A DNA stretch of 64,000 bases, taken from positions 248,001 to 312,000 of the forward strand of contig SAUG01000035.1 of assembly GCA_011316305.1 (NCBI GenBank), written 5' to 3'. Position numbers and translations under genes: made by a program. Below the pieces are notes generated by a model, which saw only the letters and a program-made list of their open reading frames with translations, was not told the DNA's origin and made no database searches. Shown here in pieces: positions 51,714 through 61,996 of this stretch. How positions within the stretch are numbered: position 1 is the stretch's first letter; each line of letters starts with the position of its first letter. This DNA is from Rusavskia elegans. Taxonomy: Eukaryota > Ascomycota > Lecanoromycetes > Teloschistales > Teloschistaceae.

Positions 51714-54085
51714 TATAATTATATATATCTTTTATTATTAGATCGATTTTTTAAAATATTTTAAATTAAAAATTATTATTTAATTTATAGCGGAGCTAGC
51801 TTTTCCCGAAATAAAGTTTATAAATCTATATATAGCGGATAGAGGAACTAATAGTATATATAGAAAGTTTTTTTCTATAGCTTTCTTGTAAATTTTACGA
51901 ATACTATAATATATTCTACTATAAATAACCAGAATATTTAAAAACCTTTTTATATACTAGTAATTTAAAGAATTATTATATTTAAAACTATAGCTTTTTA
52001 AATATATTTTCGGCTATTAAAGCGAATAATATAATTTTATAAAATACTTTCGAATCTAGTATAAACTAGTCTTTTTAAAAGAAAATAGCTCTTTTTTCTA
52101 AAAGCCTATTTCTATTTATCCGGACGACTATTATAGTCTAAATATAGATAAAAATAAAGAAGATATAATATTATTAGAAGTTTTAAAAATTATTTTCCGG
52201 TATATCTATTTATTTTTTATAGTCGATAATAATTTTAGTAATCTATTATCTTCGGCCGATAAATTAGAAAATATTTAATTAGAAAATATTAGAAAGTATA
52301 AATAATTTACTCTAATTAATAATCGCTTTCTATATATTAAAATCTTTCTATCTATATCGGAATACGAGGTAATAAACTTATCTACTATTTTAGAATAGTA
52401 ATAGAAAATCGAATAGTTTATCTCGACGGCTAAATAAATATTAGAATTTAGTTTTTATAATTATTATTAGATATTTAGAAAATATAATACCGATATACTA
52501 GAAAATCTATATTTTATATTTTAAAGATTCGAATTAAAATTCTTTTAGTCTATAAAATAATATAGAATTTTATTATCTGTCTAGACTATAATCTTTTCCT
52601 TTAATATACTAATATTTAGTCTATAAAACTATTTTTATTCGAGCGGTAGTATAGTATAGGCTATAGCGGCAAATAGGTATACTATTCGATAACTTTTAAA
52701 ACTATATTACTCGGTATTATAAATCTATAGATATATTATATTTATACTACTAGAAATTATATAAAATATATATTATTTATAAGTTCATTTAAATAAAAAA
52801 TAATTATAAATATTATACGGTTAAAATAAAATATATATATCGTAAATATAAAAATATTTCTAAATCGTAATTTAGATATAGCTTTCTATATTTACTCTAG
52901 ATAAACTAATAATTCGGTAGCTTTAAAAAATAATCTCTAATATAATTTTAGTACGTCGTATTAACTATCTAAAAAATCTATTTTATTTAATTTAATATCG
53001 TTTACAGAATTATAGGCTTAAATATTTATTTTATATTAGTTAGAAAATCTTTAAATCTATATCGGATATTCGAAATATAGTTTCCTTTAATTTAGAATAT
53101 ATTTTAAACGGCTATAGTTCTAGACCCTTCGAATTTTATTAAAAACGTCCTATTTCCAGATCTATCTGGTCGACCGGATTTAATCTACTAATATTATAAT
53201 TTAAAATACGATATTCTATTCGGTTTATAGATATATTTTATTTGTAAATACTTTAAAATCGACTATTCGGATCGCTTTAGCTAAATTCGGCAAACTATTA
53301 AACAATAGGCTGGCTATTAGCTTTTTTATCCTAACGGAAAAAAAAACGACTAGATTTTATAAAAATTAGTATAAACGCGGAAGAATTTATTTAACTAGGA
53401 TTATATTATAGCCTGGAGACTCTGTAGCCGGAATATTTTCTAATTTTAACTACCTTCTATCTAATATTAAATTTAGGAAAAATAACGGCTAGATAATATT
53501 ATTATTACTTGAAATGCGTCTATATTTTACTAAAAAAGGTATTTTATATTAGAAACAGCTATAGAACTTTAATATTTTATTAGTCAAATATAATTATTTA
53601 CTTTCTAAATATTTAGATCTTTGTTATAATAGCGATACTCGTTTATCTTTAAAAAATATCCAGCGTATATTACGATAATATTTTCTTTATTATTTCTCTA
53701 TATTATATTATTTATCAAAAAGTAATATCTATATAAAAAATCGTCTTTTTCTTTTTTCTCTAAAAAATTTCTTCCAATACTATTCTACTTTATACTATAC
53801 GTATTATCTATCGATTTACAGCGTTTCAGCTCTACGTTATTATCGATCTATTTTATCTATATATCCAATAGCGTATACGTCGTCCAGTTATTACCGATAT
53901 TCCGATCGTTTTTTAAATATTATCGTCGCCTCTCGGTAAATCCGCTGGTAAGTCCGGCTTGGCATACTTGGTATACCAAGTATACATACAATAGCCTCTA
54001 TACCTGAAACCCTTTCCTCTTCCAATATATCAGACAGAGGTTGTATTTCCTATATGACTTGTTTTATTCGAAGGAAATTACTGAC

Positions 54086-54168
54086 GGGCCGCTGGCGCAA
54101 CGGCAGCGCGTTCGACTCCAGCGAACGCTGCTATCGAAAGGTTATCTGTTCAAATCAGGTGTGGCTCA
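54086..54168 (+). tRNA. tRNA-Trp (CCA) with 11-nt intron
   Basis: Cloverleaf by eye: acceptor 54086-54092 (GGGCCGC) pairs with 54161-54167 (GTGGCTC) with two G-U pairs; discriminator A at 54168. D stem GCGC/GCGC (95-98 with 106-109). Anticodon stem TTCGA (54111-54115) pairs with TCGAA (54134-54138). Anticodon CCA at 54118-54120. T arm 54144-54160 with loop TTCAAAT. The anticodon stem closes only if 54122-54132 (11 nt) is removed as an intron after position 37, the canonical site. Followed by a T6 pol III terminator. The gene is intact and unRIPped although it touches the RIP block. Confidence 0.93.
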
Positions 54169-54174
54169 CGTAGA

Positions 54175-54180
54175 TTTTTT
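54175..54180 (+). terminator. RNA polymerase III terminator of tRNA-Trp
   Basis: Run of six T starting seven bases after the tRNA 3' end. Confidence 0.8.
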
Positions 54181-54551
54181 GAATTTTTGATTTGCCGAAA
54201 TTCGGACGAGAATACCGATTTTGGACGTGATCTAGCGCCAAATCGATGACAACGCACTACAATCATGGAGAATGACTGATTTTGGAGAGATTCTATGGAG
54301 TGGAATTTGAATTGGAGAAGAATTGGAGCGGGTGTGTGGCGTGGCGGCAGAGGTCTCAAAAAGGTTAGTGGGGGTGTGGCCACGTACAGCTACCACCTTG
54401 TTCAATCATCGGTTGTTCAGCTCAATGATAGACTACCGAGGACTGGATGAGCCATCATAGGATATCATAGAAACTATACCTGAATGCAAACACAAGAGCC
54501 CTGGCGTGCACCGCTTCCAAAGTGAAGGAACAGCGTCAGATCCCGAAGTAT
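54181..54551. other. Intergenic, 3' flank of the permease gene
   Basis: Non-coding by appearance, with normal base composition. It should include the permease 3' untranslated region, which reads leftward. The 77-codon open frame at 54150-54383 minus overlaps the tRNA gene and has no support. Confidence 0.6.
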
Positions 54552-56598
54552 TTACGCCTCTTTCCCGCTTTGTCGCGCCGCCCACCAAAATTCAACCACC
54601 TCGAGAATCTGCACCCACTCCCCGTTCTGCTCCCCACCTTGTCGAACAATAATGGGCTCACGCTCCACAATCAGTACTTCCTTCCGCCACCTCGGTATCA
54701 GCTTCGCAAACACAAGGTAATACGTGTATCCGATCAACAGCGTCCCCAGTCCAACGGCAGGCACGATATAATGCCGCACCCCACTCTTCGCATACGAAAA
54801 CGGTGATGCCTCCCCAGGGGTGATGAATACGCCCACGATCATGAAGGCACACGTAGAGCTGTAGATGATGGCAGCCGTGGGTCCGCCCCATGGCTTGAAG
54901 CCCAGGTTGTCGGTCCATTCCTTCCGCTTGGCGAAACGGAGGTAAAGCACCCCGGTTGCAACAAAGAAGCCGACGATGACGACGAGAGTGTAGCAGTAGA
55001 GGAGTACGAGGACGAGGTACGCTATGGCGGTCGGGTTTGAAGATGTCGCGGCTACAAGGATCACTGAGAAGAACCAGTGGAGGAGAAGGGCTGTCGCGGG
55101 GCTTTGCTCCAGCACCCTGCTGCGGGATGGCCAGAAGCGCTGTTTGAACCAAGCGTAGGGGGTTGTTGTGCTCCTGGCGAAGAAGAGGGAAAAGGGCAGG
55201 ATGCCTTCTTTGGCGATTTCTTGCTTCACTGTTTGAGTGTCAGACTCTGCGGGCGAGTCCCTTGCAGCGCGAGTTTGGCTTACCTCTTGATGCAGTAAAA
55301 GTCATCACAACGATGTTGCCGAAGATGGAGAGTGCAATGATGGCCGACATCACCCGGGGGGCCATCTCGTTTCCGAATACGTTGTCAAAGAATACATTGG
55401 CCATGTCGAGATCGGTACTCAGTATCCTATCCTGGGGAACAGCACACAGCTACAGTGGCGTAAGCGACCGGCCCTCGCTAGATTCGCAGGCTACTTACGT
55501 ATGCGACGTTGGCCAAGATGAAAAGAACACCGACCATGATCATCGTGGCAATGGTTGCTTTCGCAAATCTCTTCTTCGGCCTTGAAACTTCGCTCAAGAC
55601 CTGGGAGAGAATGTCAGTACACGCCACCAACGACGCCAAGAGGGAAGGATCTATACGTAGAATGGCTGCTTGAATCCGCTATAGCTGTATACAACATACA
55701 AGATGGAGCGTGCATAGCTGCCAGCATCGTCACTGGGTCGAACAAAAGATTTGTGGGTGTTGAAGTTCGCCTCGACTGCGCCCTTCCCGACCGGACCATT
55801 ACCAAGATCGGCGCCCCCAGCAGCTGCGAAGCCGATGACGATGACGGCCATCAAGGTCAAGACTTTGATCAAGGCCAGGACATTATTGAGGACGATACCG
55901 CCGTTGCGCCATAGACCGTGTATCAAGCAAGCACCAGTCAGTGCTGCGACGGCTATACCACGAACGGCCTCTGGACTGTCGGGAGCGCCAGCGGCTTGCA
56001 TAATGTATTGGCCCATTGCAATGGCATTTCCGGTCAAGTTGCCGAGAACGATGAAGATGACGCCGTACATGCACGTTGTCTGGAATCTTGGGTCCTTGTA
56101 AATGTACTCCAGCTACGACTTGTCAACGCCCCCTGCCGAGAAAGAACAGTGGATACTACCTACATAATTCTTCTCTCCACCGCTACGCGGAACATTTTCG
56201 AAAGGACCTTCGCCATCCAGGCTAGCGGTGCCCTCTTCCGGCGGTTGAAACTTGGGTATGGACAAGCCGAGCTCCAACCAGACGAGGAGTCCACATAGGC
56301 CGAAGATTGCGCCAAAAGTCCACAGCAACAGGGAGAGACCGACGCTGTTGGTGGCTCTGAGCACGATTGCGGGTGTGACATAGATACCGGAGCCTCGATG
56401 GAACGTCAACTACTGTTATTGCGATACATCGATTTCATACATACCGATAGTACGATTCATAATCAAGCACATCACCGTGATGGAGCCAAGCTTCTGAGTA
56501 TCGGGCGGCGAGCGGACCAAAAGCTTAGTAGATCCTGCTGCCTCTGCCTCTGCCTCAGCCTCATCAACCCTCCTCTGGTCGGCCTCAGTGAGAGGCAT
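54552..56598 (-). CDS. Amino-acid permease, APC superfamily (L-type / methionine-permease-like)
   Basis: Six exons: 56598-56445, 56393-56164, 56112-55657, 55600-55499, 55449-55284, 55228-54552. Joined through GT-AG introns of 49-56 nt they give 594 residues and close in frame. A hydrophilic, Glu/Ala-rich N-terminus precedes membrane segment 1, which carries the conserved APC motif Ile-Gly-Ser-Gly-Ile-Tyr-Val-Thr-Pro (about residues 51-59). A Gly-Glu-Lys-Asn-Tyr-Leu-Glu-Tyr motif follows segment 2, and a Tyr-Ser-Gly-Phe-x-Gln-Pro-Phe-Tyr motif lies near residue 275. About 12 membrane segments are apparent, and length suits the family (570-600). It should import amino acids, perhaps methionine, across the plasma membrane; the substrate is inferred only. 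The ATG at 56598 was chosen because the exon 1 frame joins the first membrane segment. It is divergent from the gene at 57124. Confidence 0.9.
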
Positions 56599-57123
56599 GA
56601 TGGAATGCTTCGTGGGTGATATCTTTGATGCACGCCCGCTGAGCAGCAGTCTCTAACTTATACCTTTTGTCCCGGCTCTTGAAGGGAGACACGTCCTCTC
56701 CGTGCAGTGGCAGACGAGGCTGACAGGAAGCCATGACCGGGCTCGCGCCCGGGTCTAGAGCTCTGTGAGTGTCTTGAAGGTGGTGCTACAAGGCTGTGAC
56801 GCTGCAACGTGAGGTCTACCGGGGACGCCGCCAAGGGCTTCCGGCCAGATTCGGACTCGACGCGAGGCTGCATTGACCAATCCGACGCTTTATCTGCAGC
56901 TTTGTGCAGCTTCATTTCTGGACCGCAGCAAGCCGCCAAGATATTTGCCAATCACCCTTACATGATCTCGTGTCCTAATTTGGAGCTCGATCTCGAGTCT
57001 TATTTGTGGTGATGACTGATGCCCTGAATGAGGCTGCAGAAGCCTGCCGGACATGGCCAGATAACTCCCAGGAGAGCTTTTCTTCCGTTTTTCTGACAAC
57101 GTCTCGACGAAAGATTGAGCGCA
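56599..57123. promoter_or_regulatory. Shared divergent promoter, 525 bp
   Basis: Separates the start codons of the permease (minus) and the unknown protein gene (plus). Contains CCAAT at 56877-56881 and 56948-56952 and two GATA-factor sites (TTATCT at 56890-56895, AGATAA at 57059-57064). GATA sites are what AreA/Nit2-type nitrogen regulators bind in fungi, which would fit an amino-acid permease. Regulation is inference from motif presence only. The 97-codon open frame at 56658-56951 minus is not supported as an exon. Confidence 0.45.
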
Positions 57124-60100
57124 ATGTCATTTGGATTTTCACTCGGTGACATACGAGCGGCATGGCAGCTTGGGACCTTCCTTCACGAGAACTGCTTTAC
57201 CAGAGCTCAAGGAGCAGGTGCGAACCCCCATCTTTCTACCCCGTTGTACCCCGCCCCTTGTGCAGCCTCAGCCGCTCAAGCTCCACCTTTCTTTCGCTCG
57301 CTTCTCTACCCTGCTGACAAGAGGTCAACGTCACAGACATATTGTACTTGCGCTTTGGCAGAGAAATACAGTCCTTTGCCGAAAGCCTGCAACAGCTGGA
57401 AGCTGTTGTCAACAACGCCAATCGTCAACGCCCACGCCGACCCTGGGCCAACCCCGAACATGAGTGCCGCATCGCTTTACAGCCCGTCTCCCAAGCTGTC
57501 GGCGATTTCAAGAAGACCCTCGACGAGTGCGAAAAGCTACTCAATGACCATGAGCGGTTCCGGAGGGATACCGCTGGCTTCGTCGACAATGTCGTCTGGC
57601 ACGTCTCAACTCAACGCGATGTTGACATATTGAGGGAGCGAGTGCAGTTCCATGCCACCAAGGTAAGGAAACTTCTTTGTTTCGTATTACCATACATCAT
57701 GTGAGCTGTTCATCTTTGCATAACGGAATGTCATGTCCAGGTATCGATACACTCACAATCGTCATCACGAAACAGCTAGGTGGAAAACTTACATCCCGAG
57801 TCTACAATGTCTGATTTGCAGCGACTTTCTGGACATCGTTTGCCCATGGGACTACCGAAGTGACTAACTCGGATTCTATAGCTGCTCATAGTCACCAAAC
57901 CGTTCGAGATGTCAGTCAATCCATGTACTCCCTAATTGCCTACAGTGTTAACTCGCTGCAGTGGACTTCTCCTCGAAATTCGACGAGAACTGCAAGACCT
58001 GCGGAGAGATGTCTCGGAAATAAAGGGACTTCTTGTCGATCTACTGAGGAATGAGGAGCCTACTTTAGTTTCAGCTCAGAGAGTTGCTTTCCCTGAGATT
58101 CCGAAAGAGGTTGTTTACAAATTTACTGCATCTTTATCATCGAATCCTCCCGAGAGTTTTCAAGATTTGTCAACCATGCCGTTGAAGGAAGGGTTTGATG
58201 CCCTGGTTTACCACTTTGCGCAGGTGAGACATCTAACATTCCCCCGGCCGGCAACCTGGGCATCCGTTACCTTGACGGCGAGTCGAACTGCATGCCCCGT
58301 GCCAGCACGAGAGATGGTTCCTAGTAGTACTAATAGACTCGCGTCAGAGCACCGTGGAGTTCAATCCTGGATTTGATCCCAGCCAGAGGACACCTGAGGA
58401 AACGCAATTTATCAATCTACTGAAGAGCAGGTGGATACTCGAGAAAATGGAGCAGAGCTCACACTTGTCCGCTGCGGGTACCGCACCGCTATGGACCAGC
58501 GCTCTAGCAGAGATCAAGTCGGTATGTAGATGAAAGGTCTACCTGCTAGCCATTTACTGATAACCCCAATTTGTAGGACATCATCAAAGAGTACAGGCGA
58601 TTTGACACGAATCAGCTTGTAGCTCCACCCAAGGATGTTATTGTCCGATTACCCGACGAATGCTTTTCCATCTGGGTTGTCGACGCCCCACCGTTGGTAC
58701 CGCCTGATCTTGCCGAACAGCGACCGCTTGAAGATCAGATCTTAGAATTGTAAGTGGTGCGGATTTCAAGCATCTTGTTCTTCGCTCACTCATCGAAGGG
58801 CTTTGCCGGATGCCGTTGGCACACGTCGGTCCTCCTTGCACGTCTTTCGAAGGAGTCCGATTGAGCTTCGACTGGTGACTACAACCCGTGACACTGCCAA
58901 TCCGGGTTACCATCAAGAAAAGGGCAAGGCTTACTTCTCATACACCACTTTGCTATATTATGTTGTTGATCGATTTAACGTTCTTATAGACTTCATTGTC
59001 AATACGGATATCACCCGAGTGATACCTGCATACGGAACTCCAGGTGGCAATAACGACAGCCACAATCTATTACTGTCTAATCGCCATGTCCAAGATCTTA
59101 GGTGGCAGTATTTATGTAATGCTGAGGGTATGCAGAATCAATCCGGCAAATTTAATTGATACTGACATAGCTTCAAAGATGTTCATAGCCTACAGCAGGC
59201 CTTAATCGGATATCGTGTCCACCATTCTATGTCCGTCTCTCCGTCCCGGCTTCTTCCGCCATCTGATAATCTTATAGGGACAATGTCTCCTGGGCCATCA
59301 ACGGCTCCGAAAAACCGCACAAGATTGGTAAAGCTATGCTACAAATGTGGCAGCCGCAGAGCCTACCGGTCCCCGCTGTCCCTTCTGACACGCTGCCTCT
59401 GAGTCCGATACAAAGTAGCGCTTCAGTGACCAGCCCTAGATCGTTTTCTGGAAGCAGGTCATCTTTTGCTGGGAGTGCTAACCCGAGTCGACGTTCCACA
59501 GCTCCTTCTACATCCACGACACCGACACTGTTCTCAGGAAGCAGCGCGACTTCGGTCATGGTGGGCAACCGGGGTAATGGCACCGCTGTGAAAACGCCGG
59601 AACCACCCGTCATCGTCTTCTTCACCATGTACGACGGCAAATACGCGTTCCTGCATTTCAAACGTAGGTTCCCTCTATCGATGTTTCCCAAATCCTCGAG
59701 AAACTTACTCATACCAAATGCAGTGACGGATCGCATCTACGTCGACCCCGAGAGGTGCTACTGCAGGCAAAATTCCCGGAAACCGTGCCGGATCGTGGTC
59801 ATCGTGACGAAAGACAAAAGCATCGATCTTCGACGCTTTCATGCTTCCCAGGAGTCCGGCAAGGGTCTCTACACATGGGACCTCGCCCGGTTCCGCATCC
59901 CAAGACACCCTCAGTACAAGGATGTGGAGGTGGTGAAGAAAGTTGAGTACCTAACGTTGGAATTCGATACCGTCGAAGGTATGTCCAAATTTTACTGAGG
60001 TTTCGCTTATTCCTGGAAATGACAAATCTGACGATGATTACAGCGAAGGATGAATTCCGCAAAGAGCTGAGGTCGCTTGAAAAGGTCAGGAATCTGGATA

Positions 60101-60165
60101 ATGATATGTGCCGCAATATCATCGCGGAAAAACAGATCAAGGATCACAAACCGTCGAAGAAGTGA
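57124..60165 (+). CDS. Conserved-looking fungal protein of unknown function, 713 aa
   Basis: Twelve exons: 57124-57217, 57337-57662, 57882-57910, 57962-58223, 58306-58521, 58577-58749, 58799-58905, 58990-59101, 59171-59230, 59278-59663, 59724-59978, 60044-60165. All introns are GT-AG, and the sum (2142 nt) is in frame. Introns 58906-58989 and 59664-59723 are multiples of three without stops and could be retained. The N-terminus (Met-Ser-Phe-Gly-Phe-Ser-x-Gly-Asp) resembles the start of fungal Helo-like/STAND-associated proteins, followed by helical, coiled-coil-prone sequence to about residue 200. A Ser/Thr/Pro-rich linker lies around residues 490-540. The C-terminus has a Cys-containing segment and a charged helix. 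There is no NACHT, kinase or ankyrin signature. Function is unknown; a role in signalling or heterokaryon-type immunity would be speculation. Confidence 0.8.
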
Positions 60166-61996
60166 GGGTTCTATCAAGTCACTACAGTGTTTAGTCCGCT
60201 CATTCGACCGTCTCTCGTCGTTGACCTGCTTTACATTTTCTCTTTGTCCGCGCTATCTAGCTCTCGGCGCTGAGGGTTTCACTTTTGCTACAATAAGGGA
60301 GGGACCTTTCGGCGCGATGGGGCTATCGTATATCATTTATCTTCCCACGATTCTCTACATGGCATACTATTGGGATTGAATATCGGGGTGCCATCCGCGC
60401 CAACATTTAGTCTATATCCACAGATGCTACGCATCATCAATGGACGATACCCCTCCAGTCCACCGCGGTGGCCATGATGCTCTACGGGAGGTAGCTATAG
60501 ACACTGGTCACCGGGTGTTGATTGCCGTGTACCTCGATTATGGATGGTTGGCTTCCATCGACGCTGTTACTGGATTGCCGAACACTGGTGCCAGGAACAT
60601 CAACATTGGTACCCAGTGCTTCTACGTCGAAAATGAAAGTTGAAGAGCTCAAGAAGACGAAGGACAGCAGATATCACCTCCCCCGCCTACCATCTCGGAG
60701 TAATTTCAGAGGCATCTATAATACAGGAACTAAGCAATCGATACCACGATAACCTACATCGAGGTATAGACCGTCGTACCCTCTTGTTACGATCGACTGT
60801 ACGGCAAGCTCCTGGAACAAATGCCGTAGCGGGATAGGTGATAGAAAAAACGAAATCACAAAAAGTGATACATGGTCACGAAATGGAATCGCTTATTGAA
60901 TAGAGTGATTTAGGCATGACTTAGAGGAGAGCGTGTGATCATTTGGGTTGATGTAGGTAATGAGATAAGACCAGAACAAGCCGAGCTTTATATCATACTC
61001 ACGGAGCCATAATGCTGCTCTGCTCTAGACAAGCCTTCGAGTCCGTGCACGGTTGCGTCTAGGCAGTATTTAAGCTAATGGGTCGTTGGGTTTCAAATAC
61101 TGACACTTCGTACCCATGTCGCTACGACAATATTCATCCGCATTGACTGCAGCCATGTGCGCCCTTTGTGGTGAACACTCTGTTCATGCAATCGTCTCTG
61201 TACAGGTATCATGGATTTTCAATAACCACACGTCCCAACAATACAACTACGATCGTATCGAGTCTGTGTCCACGGCGCCGATTACCAGCTTCGTCTGCCG
61301 AGATCATCTCCTCCCGTCATATCCAAGAACGCTCGTGTAATAAGTGCGCTAGTCGAAGAGGGTTATAGACACTGACTTGCAAGTGAACAATCTTCGATCT
61401 ATCATCTGGCTGTGGTCCACTTCAAGCCACGCGCAAAAAATTCTCACCTATCTAAATCCGGATATATCAAACGCCACTCGCTATATAGATCAGCGGTAAA
61501 AATATCTCTATAACGATATATCCTTTCGTCCGCCAGCGTATCGGCCCTGCCAGTCAATATTATATCTCGCTATTGTAAGTTGGATTGATACGTCTACTCC
61601 TGACATCCGAGCAAGCGATAGAACAGAATTTTTAATCGAGGTAACGGCTATCGTAGCCTCCTATTGCGATTGGTCTGGGTTGTCAGGTATGTAAAGGGAC
61701 CACGCATTATAGCAGACAGAGGGATACACTGTGTATGAAAGCGCAAACTTACAATGATCAGAACGGGCCGTTTTTCGGCGTCATGCCAACTGCCACATGT
61801 ACGAATGCAAAGCTGTAGTGGATTGTTTCCTGCGAGTAAGCTAATGTGGTCTAAATCAAAGATATACGTGCTCGATGCAGGCAAACTCGAACTGTCCCAT
61901 CTCTGCATTTCCGGAGGAGCTATCTTGGTACCAGAAACATCTTCTAGCCTCTCAGTGCCATGAACGATTCCGCGCTACAAGGATGACATACCATTC
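60166..61996. other. Intergenic, 1.8 kb, no confident gene
   Basis: Several short open frames occur (for example 60077-60379, 60440-60643, 61116-61340 plus; 61648-61908 minus), but none has a family pattern or convincing splice structure. A patch at about 61430-61580 is TA-rich with sequences such as atatatcc and could be an old small repeat. Convergent 3' untranslated regions of the flanking genes lie at its two ends. Confidence 0.55.

Larger units (their letters stand above)
1136..54085. repeat. RIP-degraded, AT-rich transposon block
   Basis: Nearly 53 kb of TA-rich sequence in which CA and TG dinucleotides are almost absent while CG, CC and CT persist. This is what RIP (C to T, preferentially at CpA, on both strands) leaves behind. 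Long frames can be followed on one strand or the other but are broken by TAG/TAA codons. Paired repeats inside the block (two LTRs, copy A and copy B, two 980-bp elements) differ mostly by C/T and G/A transitions. Only short low-complexity tracts and one SINE-like insertion look spared. No intact protein gene is visible in it. The block could form an AT isochore, facultative or constitutive heterochromatin, or part of a regional centromere. Confidence 0.93.
44993..54085 (+). repeat. Large repeat, copy B (about 7.6 kb plus two insertions)
   Basis: Direct repeat of copy A (11523-19585). It is longer only because it carries the SINE-like insertion (47909-48347) and the 980-bp element (50734-51713). 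Near 53424 it keeps the empty target of the solo LTR found in copy A. The last few hundred bases (about 53700-54085) are less depleted in CA/TG than the rest, as if RIP faded toward the gene island. Its right end lies directly against the tRNA-Trp gene. Coding potential is on the plus strand as in copy A; the class is unknown. A 66-codon open frame at 47620-47820 minus is a chance product of AT-rich sequence. Confidence 0.72.

Noticed and set aside
1136..54085. Mitochondrial DNA insertion as explanation for the AT-richness
   Set aside because: No mitochondrial genes or rRNA seen; instead there are paired LTRs, RIP-type transitions and chromovirus motifs.
54150..54383. 77-codon minus-strand ORF
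   Set aside because: Overlaps the tRNA-Trp gene and its terminator; no family resemblance.
56658..56951. Extra 5' exon of the permease
   Set aside because: The ATG at 56598 already gives a normal N-terminus for the family; no splice junction is needed or evident.
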